This document shows, piece by piece, positions 9,511 to 18,946 of a stretch of DNA of 64,000 nucleotides. The stretch comes from JANMZO01 sp963763135 (GTDB lineage: Bacteria > Actinomycetota > Acidimicrobiia > Acidimicrobiales > JANYDT01). The translations under genes were made by a program, and so were the position numbers. The stretch's first letter is position 1. The number at the start of each line of letters is the position of its first letter. The stretch lies in assembly GCA_963763135.1 (NCBI GenBank), contig CAVXNJ010000004.1:930001-994000 (forward strand), in the 5' to 3' direction. The notes beneath the pieces were generated by a model. That model was not told the origin of the DNA, ran no database searches, and was given only the letters and a program-made list of their open reading frames with translations.

Positions 9511-10191
9511 GTGCGCAGTGAATCTGATGTCCTGATCTGTCCCTCGATCTTGTCGGCCGACTTCGCCGCGTTGGCTGCGGCTATCGACGGCGTCACGCCG
9601 GAGACTGACTGGCTCCACGTTGATGTGATGGACGGGCACTTCGTTCCCAACCTCACGATTGGTGCCCCGGTCGTGAAATCGCTACGTAAACATACGGACT
9701 TGTTCATGGACTGCCACCTCATGATCACTGATCCAGCGAAGTATCTTCCGGATTTTGCGAAGGCCGGCGCCGACAGTTGCTCCGTCCACGTAGAGCTCGG
9801 GCAGACGAAAGATCTCATTGCCCAGACACGCGATCTCGGAATGAAGGTGGGCCTCGTCGCCAACCCCGATACCCCTTTCGAAGACTTCGCCCCCTACCTG
9901 GCCGACATCGACGTGATCCTGTTGATGACCGTGTTTCCCGGTTTCGGAGGCCAGAAGTTCATAGAGTCGGTCCTGCCCAAGATGCGCGAAACCGAAGCTG
10001 AACTCAAACGGCTCGATGCGAACACCGTCATCCAAGTCGACGGCGGAATCGACGTGGTTAACGGACCGAGAGCCGCTGAAGCGGGCGCCCGGGCGTTTGT
10101 CGCCGGCAACGCAATTTTTGCCCAGTCAAATCCGCTCGAAGCTGCGAGCAACCTGCGTCTGAGCATCGTGAACGCCATCGAGTCGCTGTGA
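9511..10191 (+). CDS. rpe: Ribulose-phosphate 3-epimerase
   Basis: Interconverts ribulose 5-phosphate and xylulose 5-phosphate in the pentose phosphate pathway. It is a 226-residue TIM barrel with the substrate and metal motifs PSILSADF, HVDVMDGHFVPN, DCHLMI, MTVFPGFGGQKF and QVDGGI in the right order. The start is a GTG at 9511 without a clear Shine-Dalgarno sequence. Its stop overlaps the following mog start (GTGA), implying coupling with a cofactor gene, a pairing probably of location rather than pathway. Confidence 0.95.
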   Translation: MRSESDVLICPSILSADFAALAAAIDGVTPETDWLHVDVMDGHFVPNLTIGAPVVKSLRKHTDLFMDCHLMITDPAKYLPDFAKAGADSCSVHVELGQTKDLIAQTRDLGMKVGLVANPDTPFEDFAPYLADIDVILLMTVFPGFGGQKFIESVLPKMRETEAELKRLDANTVIQVDGGIDVVNGPRAAEAGARAFVAGNAIFAQSNPLEAASNLRLSIVNAIESL

Positions 10192-10667
10192 GCCAGGTGC
10201 TACAGGCCAAAGTCGTGACGGTCTCCGACGGGGTCTTCCACGGTGTGCGTGAAGATCGATCCGGCGTGGCGTTGAACGATCAACTGCTGGCAGCCGGATG
10301 GGAGGTTGTCGACCGCCGCGTGGTTTCCGACGGCATCGAATCGGTTGCCGACGTACTACGCGAACTTAGTAATGGGTTCGCCGGACTCATCGTCACGACG
10401 GGAGGCACCGGCTTCGGTCCCCGTGACCTCACACCCGAGGGAACGCTGTCCGTTCTCGAACGAAATGCCCCGGGGATTGCCGAAGCGACCCGTCTCGTCA
10501 ACCCACCGCTCGGCCGATTGAGTCGCGGCGTGGCCGGCACGCTTGGCCACTCGCTGATCGTCAACACCCCGGGATCACCAAAGGGCTGCGTCGAATGCCT
10601 CGGTGCGGTCCTCGACATGATCCCGCACGCCCTCAGCCTGATGACCGGCGAAACCACCATCCACTGA
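10188..10667 (+). CDS. mog: MogA/MoaB-family molybdopterin adenylyltransferase-like protein
   Basis: 159-residue MPT-binding domain protein of the MoaB/Mog family, which adenylylates molybdopterin before molybdenum insertion. The family core is TTGGTGFGPRDLTPE, followed by a GTLGHSLIVNTPGSPKG nucleotide/pterin loop. The GTG start overlaps the rpe stop by four bases. No other molybdenum cofactor genes are in the window, so the choice between Mog and MoaB rests on family resemblance only. Confidence 0.88.
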   Translation: MSQVLQAKVVTVSDGVFHGVREDRSGVALNDQLLAAGWEVVDRRVVSDGIESVADVLRELSNGFAGLIVTTGGTGFGPRDLTPEGTLSVLERNAPGIAEATRLVNPPLGRLSRGVAGTLGHSLIVNTPGSPKGCVECLGAVLDMIPHALSLMTGETTIH

Positions 10668-10739
10668 AGCGGGCACTCGAGTCGCGTCCGGGCCGACCGG
10701 GTGCAGCCGCGGACCGTATTTGCGAACCCAATCGAACTA

Positions 10740-11963
10740 CTACCGGAGTACTTCAGCGAGGGTGGTGACGAGGCGGTCGATTTCCGAGTCGGTGACCACC
10801 AGGGGAGGAGCAACCAGGATGCTGTCCGGTACCGGATGCCCCGATCCCGCTGGGTACACCCACAGGCCGAGCGCGAGACATTCGGCGACGACGGTGGCGG
10901 TGGTAATGCCACGAAGCTCTATGCCGAGCATGAGGCCGCGCCCTCTGATCTCGGCGACCCGATCGGATTTACTAAGCGCGCTTTCCAACGCGTCACGTAG
11001 CTTGGCGCCCATGGTGTCGGCACGCGCGACCAACTGTTCGTCCTCCAGGATCCGCAGAACCTCCTGAGCGACCACGCAAGTGAGGTCATGCCCGGAATAC
11101 GTGAAGAACATGAGCGGACCCTTGCCCTTCGCCATCCCGTCGGCGACACGATCGTTGGCGGAGACGAGCGAGATGGGCACGTACCCGCCGCCGAGGCCCT
11201 TGCCGCTTACGAGAATGTCTGGAGTCCACGGATCATGATCGTGGCCCCAGACCTTTCCCGTGCGGCCGAAGCCGGTCATGACCTCGTCGACGATCATCAG
11301 CACGCCGTAACGTCGGCAAATCTCGCCGACTTCGGCCCAGTAGTCAGGGGGAGCAACCAGAGCCCCGCCCGCCGCCCCGATGACCGGCTCAGCAACGAAC
11401 GCCGACACCGTTTCGGGACCCGCCGCTTCGATGGCCGCGCCAACGGCACCGGCGTCGCTCCACGGGGCCTTCGGCCACTCCGCCAGAAACGGATCGAACC
11501 CGTCGCGTCGTGCCCGGTGATGACCCATGGCCAACGTGGCGAGCGTTGAACCGTGATAGCTCGGACTACGGCCGATCACCTTCCAACGGGTCGGCTCCCC
11601 GTTCGCGAGGTGATAGAGCCGGGCCAGCCGGATAGCCGAATCATTGGCTTCACTGCCTCCCGACGCGAGGAACACGTGGTGGTAGTCCTTTGGCAGCCAG
11701 CGGTCCACGAGCAGGTCTGCAAGGTTCATGCGGGCCGGTGTCGGCCACGGGGGAATGGCGTAGTCGACGTTCAGTAGGGCCTTCGCAGCCACGGCCGCGA
11801 CTTCGGGCCGTCCGTGGCCGATGTTGGTGACCAACGCGCCACTCGCTCCGTCGAGAATCTCCCGACCGTCGTCGGTGTAGAGGATCGACCCTGCCGCCCG
11901 CACGATCGTGGGTCCGCCACCTGAATTCGCAAATCCGTACCGGGAGCTGAGGAGATCGGTCAT
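10740..11963 (-). CDS. Class III aminotransferase
   Basis: PLP-dependent aminotransferase of 407 residues. It shows ASGGSEANDSAIRLAR (PLP phosphate loop), the PSYHGSTLATLAMG aromatic stacking region, MIVDEVMTGFGRTG with the aspartate that contacts the pyridine nitrogen, and SGKGLGGGYVPISLV with the Schiff-base lysine. The ATG at 11963 is preceded by GAGGA at good spacing; the longer open frame to 12107 would run into the hisG gene and is rejected. This subfamily includes omega-amino acid transaminases; no neighbour fixes the substrate. It is divergent from hisG. Confidence 0.88.
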   Translation of the reverse strand: MTDLLSSRYGFANSGGGPTIVRAAGSILYTDDGREILDGASGALVTNIGHGRPEVAAVAAKALLNVDYAIPPWPTPARMNLADLLVDRWLPKDYHHVFLASGGSEANDSAIRLARLYHLANGEPTRWKVIGRSPSYHGSTLATLAMGHHRARRDGFDPFLAEWPKAPWSDAGAVGAAIEAAGPETVSAFVAEPVIGAAGGALVAPPDYWAEVGEICRRYGVLMIVDEVMTGFGRTGKVWGHDHDPWTPDILVSGKGLGGGYVPISLVSANDRVADGMAKGKGPLMFFTYSGHDLTCVVAQEVLRILEDEQLVARADTMGAKLRDALESALSKSDRVAEIRGRGLMLGIELRGITTATVVAECLALGLWVYPAGSGHPVPDSILVAPPLVVTDSEIDRLVTTLAEVLR

Positions 11964-12084
11964 GCGCCATCCTCGCGCGTCACCCACCCCCCACCTCGAA
12001 TACCACCGGCGCAGGCCAATCGGTTCTCCGTTGTTTGCCGAACGTTTCCCGCCGCGCCCGTTCGCTCGTCGTAGGCTGGAGACC

Positions 12085-12960
12085 ATGTTGCGTCTTGTGC
12101 TCCCCAAAGGTTCGTTGGAAAAAGCGACTCTGGAGCTCTTCGAACATGCGGATCTGGGCGTACAACGTTCCTCGGCGGTCCAGTACCTGGCATCGATCGA
12201 CGATCCTCGCGTCAGCGAGGTCCGGATCCTGCGACCACAGGAAATCCCGTCTTATGTGGCCGAAGGCATGTTCGACCTCGGCATCACCGGACGCGACTGG
12301 ATCGAAGAAACGGGGGCTGACGTGGTGTCGCTCGGGGAGCTCCACTATTCCAAGGCGACGGCCAGACCCATCCGCCTGGTGTTGGCCGTGGCTCAGGACT
12401 CGCCGTGGCAGAAAGCGGCGGACCTCCCGAACGGCGTGCGGATCTCCACGGAGTACATGGGCCTCACCTCGCGGTACTTCAAGAACCTGGGTATCGAGGC
12501 GAACGTCCGCCTCAGCTACGGAGCGACGGAAGCCAAGGTCCCCGACATCGCGGATGCCGTGGTTGAGATCACCGAAACCGGATCGGCGCTTCGGGCTGCG
12601 GGCCTGCGGATCATCGATACGGTACTCACAAGCTTCACCGAACTCGTGGCGAACAAAGAGGCCTACGCCGATCCCGAAAAACGCCACGCCATGGCGCAGA
12701 TCCACACACTCCTGATGGGTACGCTCGAGGCGCGTGGCAAGGTGCTGCTGAAGCTGAACGTCTCGAACGAGGCCCTCGACGCGGTCGTCAAGATTGTCCC
12801 CGCGATGAAGACCCCCACCGTCTCAAAGCTTCACAACAACGAGGGCTACGCCATTGAGACCGTTGTTCCGAAGAAAGGCATCAACATGTTGATACCCGCC
12901 CTCAAAGATGCCGGGGCCACCGACATACTTGAGCTTCCGATCGAGAAAATCATCCACTGA
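12085..12960 (+). CDS. hisG: ATP phosphoribosyltransferase, long form
   Basis: First step of histidine biosynthesis, joining ATP and PRPP. The 291-residue length identifies the long form: periplasmic-binding-like catalytic domains (start MLRLVLPKGSLEKATLEL, then MFDLGITGRDWI and ADAVVEITETGSALRAAGL) plus a C-terminal ACT-like domain (from about residue 210, LNVSNEALDAVVKIVP and ETVVPKKGINMLIPAL) for histidine feedback. The ATG at 12085 follows AGGCTGGAGA. No other his gene is adjacent, although the next gene follows after one base. Confidence 0.95.
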   Translation: MLRLVLPKGSLEKATLELFEHADLGVQRSSAVQYLASIDDPRVSEVRILRPQEIPSYVAEGMFDLGITGRDWIEETGADVVSLGELHYSKATARPIRLVLAVAQDSPWQKAADLPNGVRISTEYMGLTSRYFKNLGIEANVRLSYGATEAKVPDIADAVVEITETGSALRAAGLRIIDTVLTSFTELVANKEAYADPEKRHAMAQIHTLLMGTLEARGKVLLKLNVSNEALDAVVKIVPAMKTPTVSKLHNNEGYAIETVVPKKGINMLIPALKDAGATDILELPIEKIIH

Positions 12961-12961
12961 C

Positions 12962-13408
12962 ATGCGTCACGTTTCGGGGACAGTGACGGCGTTCGACGAT
13001 TCGCTCGCATTCGGCGAAGTCTCCACGGAGCGAGGGGAGACCTACTTCTTCCACTGCACCCAGATCGCCGACGGATCGCGCTCCATCGCTGTCGGCACCC
13101 ACGTCAACTTCCGGGTGATCGCCGGGCGGATGGGACGCTGGGAGGCGGCCGACGTAGAACCTCGTCATCGACCCGGTCATGAACACCCGACTGGGTTTGA
13201 TGCCCCGATCGTTTCGGTCGAGTCGGAATCGTTCGAATGCCCGGTATGTGGCGCCGCCGTTCAGGGTGCGGCAGGCGACTACGAGATCTGTCAGGTCTGC
13301 AACTGGGAAGACGATCCGGTGCAGCGAAACGATCCGTCGTACGCCAACGGTGCCAACGTGTTGTCACTCGATGCGGCCCGCCAGACCTGGGCCGCCAACC
13401 ACTCCTAG
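12962..13408 (+). CDS. Cold-shock-like domain fused to a CPCC zinc-ribbon-like domain
   Basis: 148-residue two-domain protein. Residues 1-65 read like a degenerate cold-shock/OB fold (GTVTAFDDSLAFGEVSTERG, then TYFFHCTQIADG). After a linker, residues 90-148 match the cysteine-rich CPCC family: FECPVCGAAV, YEICQVCNWEDDPVQ, NGANVLSLDAARQTW. The two CxxC pairs probably bind zinc. Function is unknown; an RNA or nucleotide role is an inference from the N-terminal fold. It starts one base after the hisG stop and so probably rides on its transcript. Confidence 0.7.
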   Translation: MRHVSGTVTAFDDSLAFGEVSTERGETYFFHCTQIADGSRSIAVGTHVNFRVIAGRMGRWEAADVEPRHRPGHEHPTGFDAPIVSVESESFECPVCGAAVQGAAGDYEICQVCNWEDDPVQRNDPSYANGANVLSLDAARQTWAANHS

Positions 13409-13455
13409 ACGCGCAGGCTGTTGCGGGCGCCAGGGTGCTGTGGTGCTGCCGGTAG

Positions 13456-13890
13456 CTATCCTTGTGACCGGTTGAAGGCCCCGCTGACCTGTACATACGC
13501 CAGACGGATCTGCGCCAGAGCGTCAATCAACGTTCCCTCGTCGGGCCCGAGTCGGCCGCGAAGCCCGTCGACAACGGCCGCCATGGCATCGATTGCGACC
13601 TGCGCATCGGCGAGTTTCGGCGGCTCTTGCTGCAGGTGGGCCGCAGCCAACTGGAAGAACCCGATGCAGTGATTCGCGATCACGGCGAAGGCCGGGACCT
13701 GCACCAGTTCGTCGGTCATGGCGCGGAGCTCTTCTTGCATCGCACGGACTTCTTCGGGCGTCGGTTCCCGCTCGAATTCGGGACCGCCGGCGGAACTGTC
13801 GAGGCCCGATGCACCCCCGGGCGTCGGTTGCGGAGCTGAAGGCTCACGTTTTATCGGTCGTTCGCCGTCTGGTGTCCACAAGGAGCTCAT
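13456..13890 (-). CDS. DUF1844 domain protein
   Basis: 144-residue soluble protein of unknown function. The C-terminal half carries the DUF1844 pattern: FFQLAAAHLQQEPPKLADAQ and DALAQIRLAYVQVSGAFNR, predicted helical. The N-terminal half is Pro/Glu-rich and likely disordered. A start at the ATG at 13890 (MSSLWTPDGERP) fits relatives better than the longer frame reaching 14070. DUF1844 genes commonly sit beside infC in Actinobacteria, and here it is divergent from infC, suggesting shared regulation with translation genes. Confidence 0.75.
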   Translation of the reverse strand: MSSLWTPDGERPIKREPSAPQPTPGGASGLDSSAGGPEFEREPTPEEVRAMQEELRAMTDELVQVPAFAVIANHCIGFFQLAAAHLQQEPPKLADAQVAIDAMAAVVDGLRGRLGPDEGTLIDALAQIRLAYVQVSGAFNRSQG

Positions 13891-14056
13891 ACCCTGGTAG
13901 GTTATATGCCACAACTTGGTGAAAAGCGGGATCGACCCTGCTTCTGCGATATCTGTCGAAGAAGTACTCGAACCCCACCCGGCCACAACCACCTGCTCGG
14001 CAGGTAACCGTGCGTCCAGGTCGATCGTACAAGCCGGCCGCTTTGCGGTGGGCGCG

Positions 14057-14086
14057 TTGATGCTTTGCACCGCGACCGCCTACAAA
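14057..14086 (+). promoter_or_regulatory. Possible infC promoter
   Basis: TTGATG (14057-14062) and TACAAA (14081-14086) are separated by 18 bp, 31 nt before the proposed infC start. The boxes match a housekeeping sigma promoter only moderately, and no other candidate stands out in the 227-bp gap between DUF1844 and infC. Confidence 0.3.
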
Positions 14087-14102
14087 GGACCACCTATGTA
14101 CC

Positions 14103-14120
14103 AAGGAGTGATGCCGAATA
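14103..14120 (+). promoter_or_regulatory. infC ribosome binding site and AUA start codon
   Basis: AAGGAG (14103-14108) lies 9 nt before an ATA codon (14118-14120) that is in frame with the IF3 reading frame. A TGA at 14109-14111 closes the frame just upstream, and no ATG, GTG or TTG occurs until 14211, well inside the conserved domain. Initiation at ATA is therefore the only reading that keeps the conserved IF3 N-terminus. Confidence 0.75.
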
Positions 14121-14783
14121 GCCACCACCGATGAACCTCGCCGCAACGAACGCATTCGTGCCCGTGAGGTCCGCCTAATCGCCGCCGATGGCGCCCAGCT
14201 TGGCATTAAGCCATTGCCGGAAGCCCTTTCGCTTGCCCGCGAAGCCGAACTCGACCTTGTCGAGATCGCTCCGATGGCAAACCCGCCTGTTTGCAAGATC
14301 CTCGACTATTCGAAGTGGGTCTACGAGCAACGGCAGCGAGACAAGGAATCGAGAAAGAAATCCCAAGCCGTCATCATCAAGGAGATGAAGTACCGCCCCA
14401 AAATTGGTGGCGGCGACTTCGACACCAAGACGCGGAAGGTCGGAGAGTTTCTCGAAGAGGGCCACAAGGTCAAAGTCACGATCATGTTCCGAGGTCGCGA
14501 GGTCGCGCACCCCGAGCTTGGTATGAAGATCTTGAACAAGATCGCCGAACAGATCGGGCCGGCCGCCAAGATGGAAGCGGTCCCGAAGCTCGACGGGCGA
14601 AACATGGTGATGGTGCTCGCACCAGACAAAAAGGCGCAGCTGGCCCTGGCCAAAGCAGCCAAGGAAGCCCAGCGCGGTGAACGTATCGAACGCATCACCG
14701 ATCGCGTCTCGGGCGTAACCCCCGCGGCAGCGCCCGTCGAATCCACTGAACAACCTCAAACCTCGGAAGTCGTCGAGGCTTAA
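14118..14783 (+). CDS. infC: Translation initiation factor IF-3 with AUA start
   Basis: Binds the 30S subunit and enforces correct start-codon and initiator tRNA selection. The N-domain begins TTDEPRRNERIRAREVRLI, followed by DLVEIAPMANPPVCKILDY and the linker with KEMKYRPKI; the C-domain has KVKVTIMFRGRE and MEAVPKLDGRNMVMVLAP. An Ala/Pro/Glu-rich tail of about 30 residues is extra. The start is taken as ATA at 14118 behind AAGGAG. Rare starts in infC are a known autoregulatory device because IF3 rejects them, giving feedback. It leads infC-rpmI-rplT. Confidence 0.93.
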   Translation: MATTDEPRRNERIRAREVRLIAADGAQLGIKPLPEALSLAREAELDLVEIAPMANPPVCKILDYSKWVYEQRQRDKESRKKSQAVIIKEMKYRPKIGGGDFDTKTRKVGEFLEEGHKVKVTIMFRGREVAHPELGMKILNKIAEQIGPAAKMEAVPKLDGRNMVMVLAPDKKAQLALAKAAKEAQRGERIERITDRVSGVTPAAAPVESTEQPQTSEVVEA

Positions 14784-14875
14784 GTCCCACTGCGCAGCGC
14801 CATTACGTCGCTGCACGCTCGCCTGGTAGCGAATCCCGCTACGAAGCGTCCCCAACGAGAAGAGAGAGTCTCCTC

Positions 14876-15070
14876 ATGCCCAAGATGAAGACCAACCGCT
14901 CCGCTGCGAAGCGGTTTCGTATCACCGGAACCGGAAAAGTTATGCGTGGCAAGGCGTTCCGCAAGCACAAGTTCGAGCACAAGTCGTCGGTACGTACCCG
15001 TCGACTCGACCGCGACAACGTCTTGGCCCCGGGCGACTCCGCCCAGGTCAAGAAAATGCTCGGCCTCTAG
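14876..15070 (+). CDS. rpmI: 50S ribosomal protein L35
   Basis: 64-residue basic ribosomal protein. MPKMKTNRSAAKRFRITGTG and the KHKFEHKSSVRTRRL core are typical of bL35. It lies 92 nt after infC and 96 nt before rplT in the standard infC-rpmI-rplT order, so it is expected to be co-expressed with them. Confidence 0.96.
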   Translation: MPKMKTNRSAAKRFRITGTGKVMRGKAFRKHKFEHKSSVRTRRLDRDNVLAPGDSAQVKKMLGL

Positions 15071-15166
15071 CGCCCGCAGATCCACGTATTTCCGGCAGTC
15101 GGTTTCCGGTTGCCAAACCCCATTCGCCAGGCTCACTGAAGAGCCACCCCCTGAAAGGAGCGTCTG

Positions 15167-15529
15167 ATGGCCCGTGTCAAACGAGGCGTCCACGCCAAGA
15201 AGCATCACAAAGCAGTTATGGAGCAGGCCAAGGGCTACTACGGCAACAAGAGCCGTACCTTCCGCTCAGCCAATGAGCAGGTCAACCACTCACTGCGCTA
15301 CGCATTCCGCGACCGTCGTGCACGCAAGGGCGACATGCGCGCCCTGTGGATCCAGCGCATCAACGCTGCGTGCCGTCTGAGCGACATGAGCTACAGCGTT
15401 TTCATCAACGGGCTAAAGGTTGCCGGCGTTGAGGTCGATCGTAAGGTGCTGGCCGACCTGGCTGTCACCGATCCTGCGGCCTTCGCAGCTCTGGTGAAGG
15501 TTGCCGCCGACGCTAAGTCTGCGGCGTAG
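15167..15529 (+). CDS. rplT: 50S ribosomal protein L20
   Basis: 120-residue bL20, which binds 23S rRNA early in 50S assembly. It starts MARVKRGVHAKKHHKAVM and carries the RDRRARKGDMRALWIQRINA core. A strong AAAGGAG precedes the ATG at 15167. In several bacteria L20 represses this operon through a leader structure; no such structure could be assigned here by eye. Confidence 0.97.
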   Translation: MARVKRGVHAKKHHKAVMEQAKGYYGNKSRTFRSANEQVNHSLRYAFRDRRARKGDMRALWIQRINAACRLSDMSYSVFINGLKVAGVEVDRKVLADLAVTDPAAFAALVKVAADAKSAA

Positions 15530-15624
15530 TTAGGCCTGACGATCGCTCCGGTGGTTTCCACTGGAAGGAAACAGTGAGTTCTGCTCGAACGGATCGGCAT
15601 CTGAGGGCATCTACAGTCTGAGGA

Positions 15625-16483
15625 ATGTCGTACCCCAACGAGTTGAGCTTCACCCATCCACATGTACAACGACTACGGCGCCTAGTGGGGCGCCGTAGCT
15701 CGCGTGTGGAGGAGCAATCCTTCGTCATCGAAGGCGTGAAGACGTTGACGGAGGCGCTCGATGCGAAAGCCGGCGTGCTCGCCGTGTTCGCGGATGCCGA
15801 CTTCAAGAATGCGGTGGTCGACCGGTGCGAAGCGGCTGGTCTGGTGGTGCACCGTTTGGCGCCGGGCGTCATCGAACGGGTGGCCGACACCGTCTCGCCG
15901 CAGCCGATAATGGCGGTGGTTGAAACACCGGCGACAACGCTGGCCGACCTTCGCACCCCGCTTCGCGACGGCGGCTTCGTGCTCGTGTGCGTCGAGATCC
16001 GCGATCCCGGAAACGCCGGAACCGTGATTCGCAGCGCCGAAGCAGCCGGTGCGGTGGGAGTGGTGTTCACCGACGACTCCGTTGAAGTTACCAACCCGAA
16101 AACTGTACGAGCGTCTGCGGGAGCGGTGTTTCCACCTCCCCGTCGTATCCGGTGTTTCGGTGGTCGAGTTGGCCGGAGCGTTCGAGTCGTGGGGAGTCCG
16201 ATCATGGGCCACCGAAGCCCGTTCGCCCACGTCGACGTCGCTCGACAACGCCGACTTGACCGGCCCGACGGCGATCGTGATGGGGAACGAGGCGCACGGG
16301 TTTTCGCCCGAACAGCGGGCGTTGTTCCTGAATGGGTTGTCGATTGAGATGGTGGGCCGTACCGAGTCGTTGAATCTATCGATGGCCGCCACTCTTGTGT
16401 GTTTCGAAGCGGCGCGGCAGCGACGTACGACAACCGCAGGTACAGATCTTGTAGTCCATTCGGACCATCGTTCATTCCGTTAG
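15625..16483 (+). CDS. SpoU/TrmH-family RNA 2-O-ribose methyltransferase (frameshifted)
   Basis: SPOUT-class RNA methyltransferase acting on rRNA or tRNA ribose. The N-terminal substrate domain has RRLVGRRSSRVEEQSFVIEG. The catalytic domain begins EIRDPGNAGTVIRSAEAAG, and after a frame change continues TAIVMGNEAHGF and MVGRTESLNLSMAAT, the knot motifs. Removing one base in TTTCC around 16129-16133 joins the halves as AVFHLPVVSGVSVVELAG. The gene sits between rplT and pheS, its usual place, which argues that it is functional and the insertion is a sequencing error. The start ATG at 15625 lies 95 nt after rplT. Confidence 0.82.
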
Positions 16484-16584
16484 CCGCAATCTCTACCATC
16501 AATGTTCGTAACGGACCGTTACAGTGACGAACAGAAGCAATTCGGCGGTGAATGCCGCCGCAGCTTCATTGAAGGAGCGGGCGA

Positions 16585-18802
16585 ATGGCGGCCGAACCGA
16601 AGGCAGTGGCGAGCAAGGCCGGAGATCGATCTTTTGGCCCTGGTGGCATCGACCAGCCAGGAACCGATGATCGTCCTGGCTCGGCGAGGACGACGGCTAA
16701 CGGGTGACGCGGGCTTTTCGATGTGTGTGGGCGAACACGAGGCGCACGACTTGTGAACGTTGCCCCCCGGCACGCTGGTAGGTCGATCCTGATGGACTTT
16801 CTTCCGGCAAGCGGGCCGTTTACACGACGATCGTGGGTGCCGAGATCGGAGCAGAGACCCATCTCGGGTGAGGTCGACGTGTCCCCCGTTAATACGGCGA
16901 TTGACCCGCTTCAGCTATCGAATCGTCCCGATGGGAACCATGCTCGGCATCAGCGTCAGCGACCGTTCGCCGTTCCGAGAGGTCGGTGACCGGGCGGAAT
17001 GGCTTGAGGGTTTGATTACCGGAGCAGCAAAGTCGAGCGTGGTGGCTGCCGCGGTTCTTCGCCCTCTGATCGAGAACGGTCAGGCCGTCGATTTTATATT
17101 CGAGGCGATCAACGACCTTGGGGGTGAAATGCTCGGCGCACTACCGTCGGGCATCATCGGTAGGCGGTTTTCCGAATGGTCGGAGCTACCCGCCGGGCAA
17201 CATCCGTTTGCGCAGAAAGTGTGCAGAGTTGGCATTCGGGCGAGTTGGTGACGTTCGAATCCTCGGGCGAAGGAACCAAGCTGAAAGCCGGACTGGCTTC
17301 GGTGCCAGGTCACGCCGTTGCGGTCACAGGTCATTCTCAACGTCGTCGACATTTCGGAGCAACGGGCCTCCGAGGCGGCATTGGCCGCGAGTGAACATCT
17401 GTTTCCGTTCCGTGTTCGAGGTGGCCGCCGAAGGCATCGCTCTGGTCGAACGAGACGGAACGTTTCGTTTTGTGAATCAGGCGTTCGCCGAAATGTTCCT
17501 CATCAGCCGAGAGGATCTGGTGGGCCGTTCGTCGCTTTCTTTATACCGTCCGACGAACTCGGTCCCAGAACCGAGAACTCGCCAAGCGAGGCCCTCCGAA
17601 CGAACCAGCACACTACTCCCCGTCGACGTCATCGGCTGGTTCGGGGCGACGGAACAGAATTTTGGGCATCTGTGAATTCGGCTTTCACCCGAGATGCCGA
17701 CGGGAAGGTCGACGGGTTTGTGCTGATGGTGTCCGACATTGATGAGCAACTCCGGTCAGCCGAAGCGCTCGCAGCGAGCGAGGCCCGCTACCGGGCGATC
17801 GTTGAGCACGCCGACGTGTTACTCATGCTCAGCGACGCTACTGGCCGAATCGTATACGTCAACGACCGAATGTTGACAACGTTGTCCGCAACCCGTGAGC
17901 AGCTCGTGGGTCAGCGCTCGCTCGACATTTTGGGCAGTGAAGCGAGTCGGCAGGTCGCCGACGACTTCAAGCGGCTGGTGAAAGGCGTCGACGTCCTGCC
18001 GGTTCGCTATGACCTGGTCGCCCTCGACGGCCGCAGTGTGCTGGCGATTGGGTCGGTTGTGGCCCTTCGGAACTCAAAAGGTGAATTCGACGGCGCCGTC
18101 GCCGTTGCCGCGGACATTACGCATCTTGCGGAACAGGACTACGCCAGACGCCAGATGGAAGCAGCCCTGCAGACCGCCGAAGAACGAGAACGCTCGAGGC
18201 TGGCCTCGGACCTCCATGACGGGCCGGTGCAGACGCTCTCTGCGCTGTCGCTGCGCCTCGGCGGAGCGCTCCGTTCCGAGAAGTTCGACAGCGAGCTGGT
18301 GTCGGCAGCCGAACAACTGGTCGGAACAACTATTCGAGAACTCCGAATGCTGCTGTTTCAGATGTCGCCGGCCGAACTTGAAAGCCAAACCTTGGGCTCG
18401 TGCCTGCTCGACCGCGCACAACGGATTTTGCCCGAAGGTGTTTCGGTGGAAGTCGATGATCGTCGCACGTCGTTGCTCGATCACCGCACCACCGAGACGC
18501 TGTTCCGAATCTCGCAGGAAGCTGTGGCCAACGTGGCTAAGCATGCCGGAGCAACCACGGTCAAGATTTCCCTCCACGAGACCCCCACGGACACGATCCT
18601 TGAAGTGATCGATGACGGGCTCGGTGGGAGTGACGACGCCTTTCGGAATGAAGAGGCCGGCCATATCGGTCTGCGCACCATGTATGAGCGGGCCCGTCAG
18701 TTGGGTGGGTACTGCGAAGTTACGTCGGCGCCCGGGTGCGGAACGACGGTCTTCGCTCGGCTGCCGACCCAAACGAGCCTGCATCCCGATCCCCGCCGGT
18801 AG
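16585..18802 (+). pseudogene. PAS-domain sensor histidine kinase, sensor half broken by several indels
   Basis: Membrane-free two-component sensor kinase. The 3-prime half is intact from about 17690: a PAS domain (EARYRAIVEHADVLLMLSDA), a HisKA_3 dimerisation helix with the phospho-accepting histidine in LASDLHDGPVQTLSALS, then an HATPase with ISQEAVANVAKHAGATTV and DDGLGG, as in NarX/LiaS-type kinases. Upstream, PAS fragments appear in changing frames (VLRPLIENGQAVDF, then GELVTFESSGEG, VILNVVDISEQR, FRSVFEVAAEGIALVERDG), needing at least five indels of both signs between 16680 and 17640. The ATG at 16585 has GAAGGAG upstream. No response regulator is adjacent. Real decay and assembly error are both possible. 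Confidence 0.7.
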
Positions 18803-18946
18803 CCGAAGGCCGGGATCATCGGGGTGCGTCATCAAGCTTCGACGTGCTCTGCGACTATCGGCATTTACGCAGCTCTGATCGAAAGCACCGCTAACCTGAA
18901 CGGGCGCGGTCGGCTGGTCGACCCCGGGTAGTCCAGGAGCTGTGAG

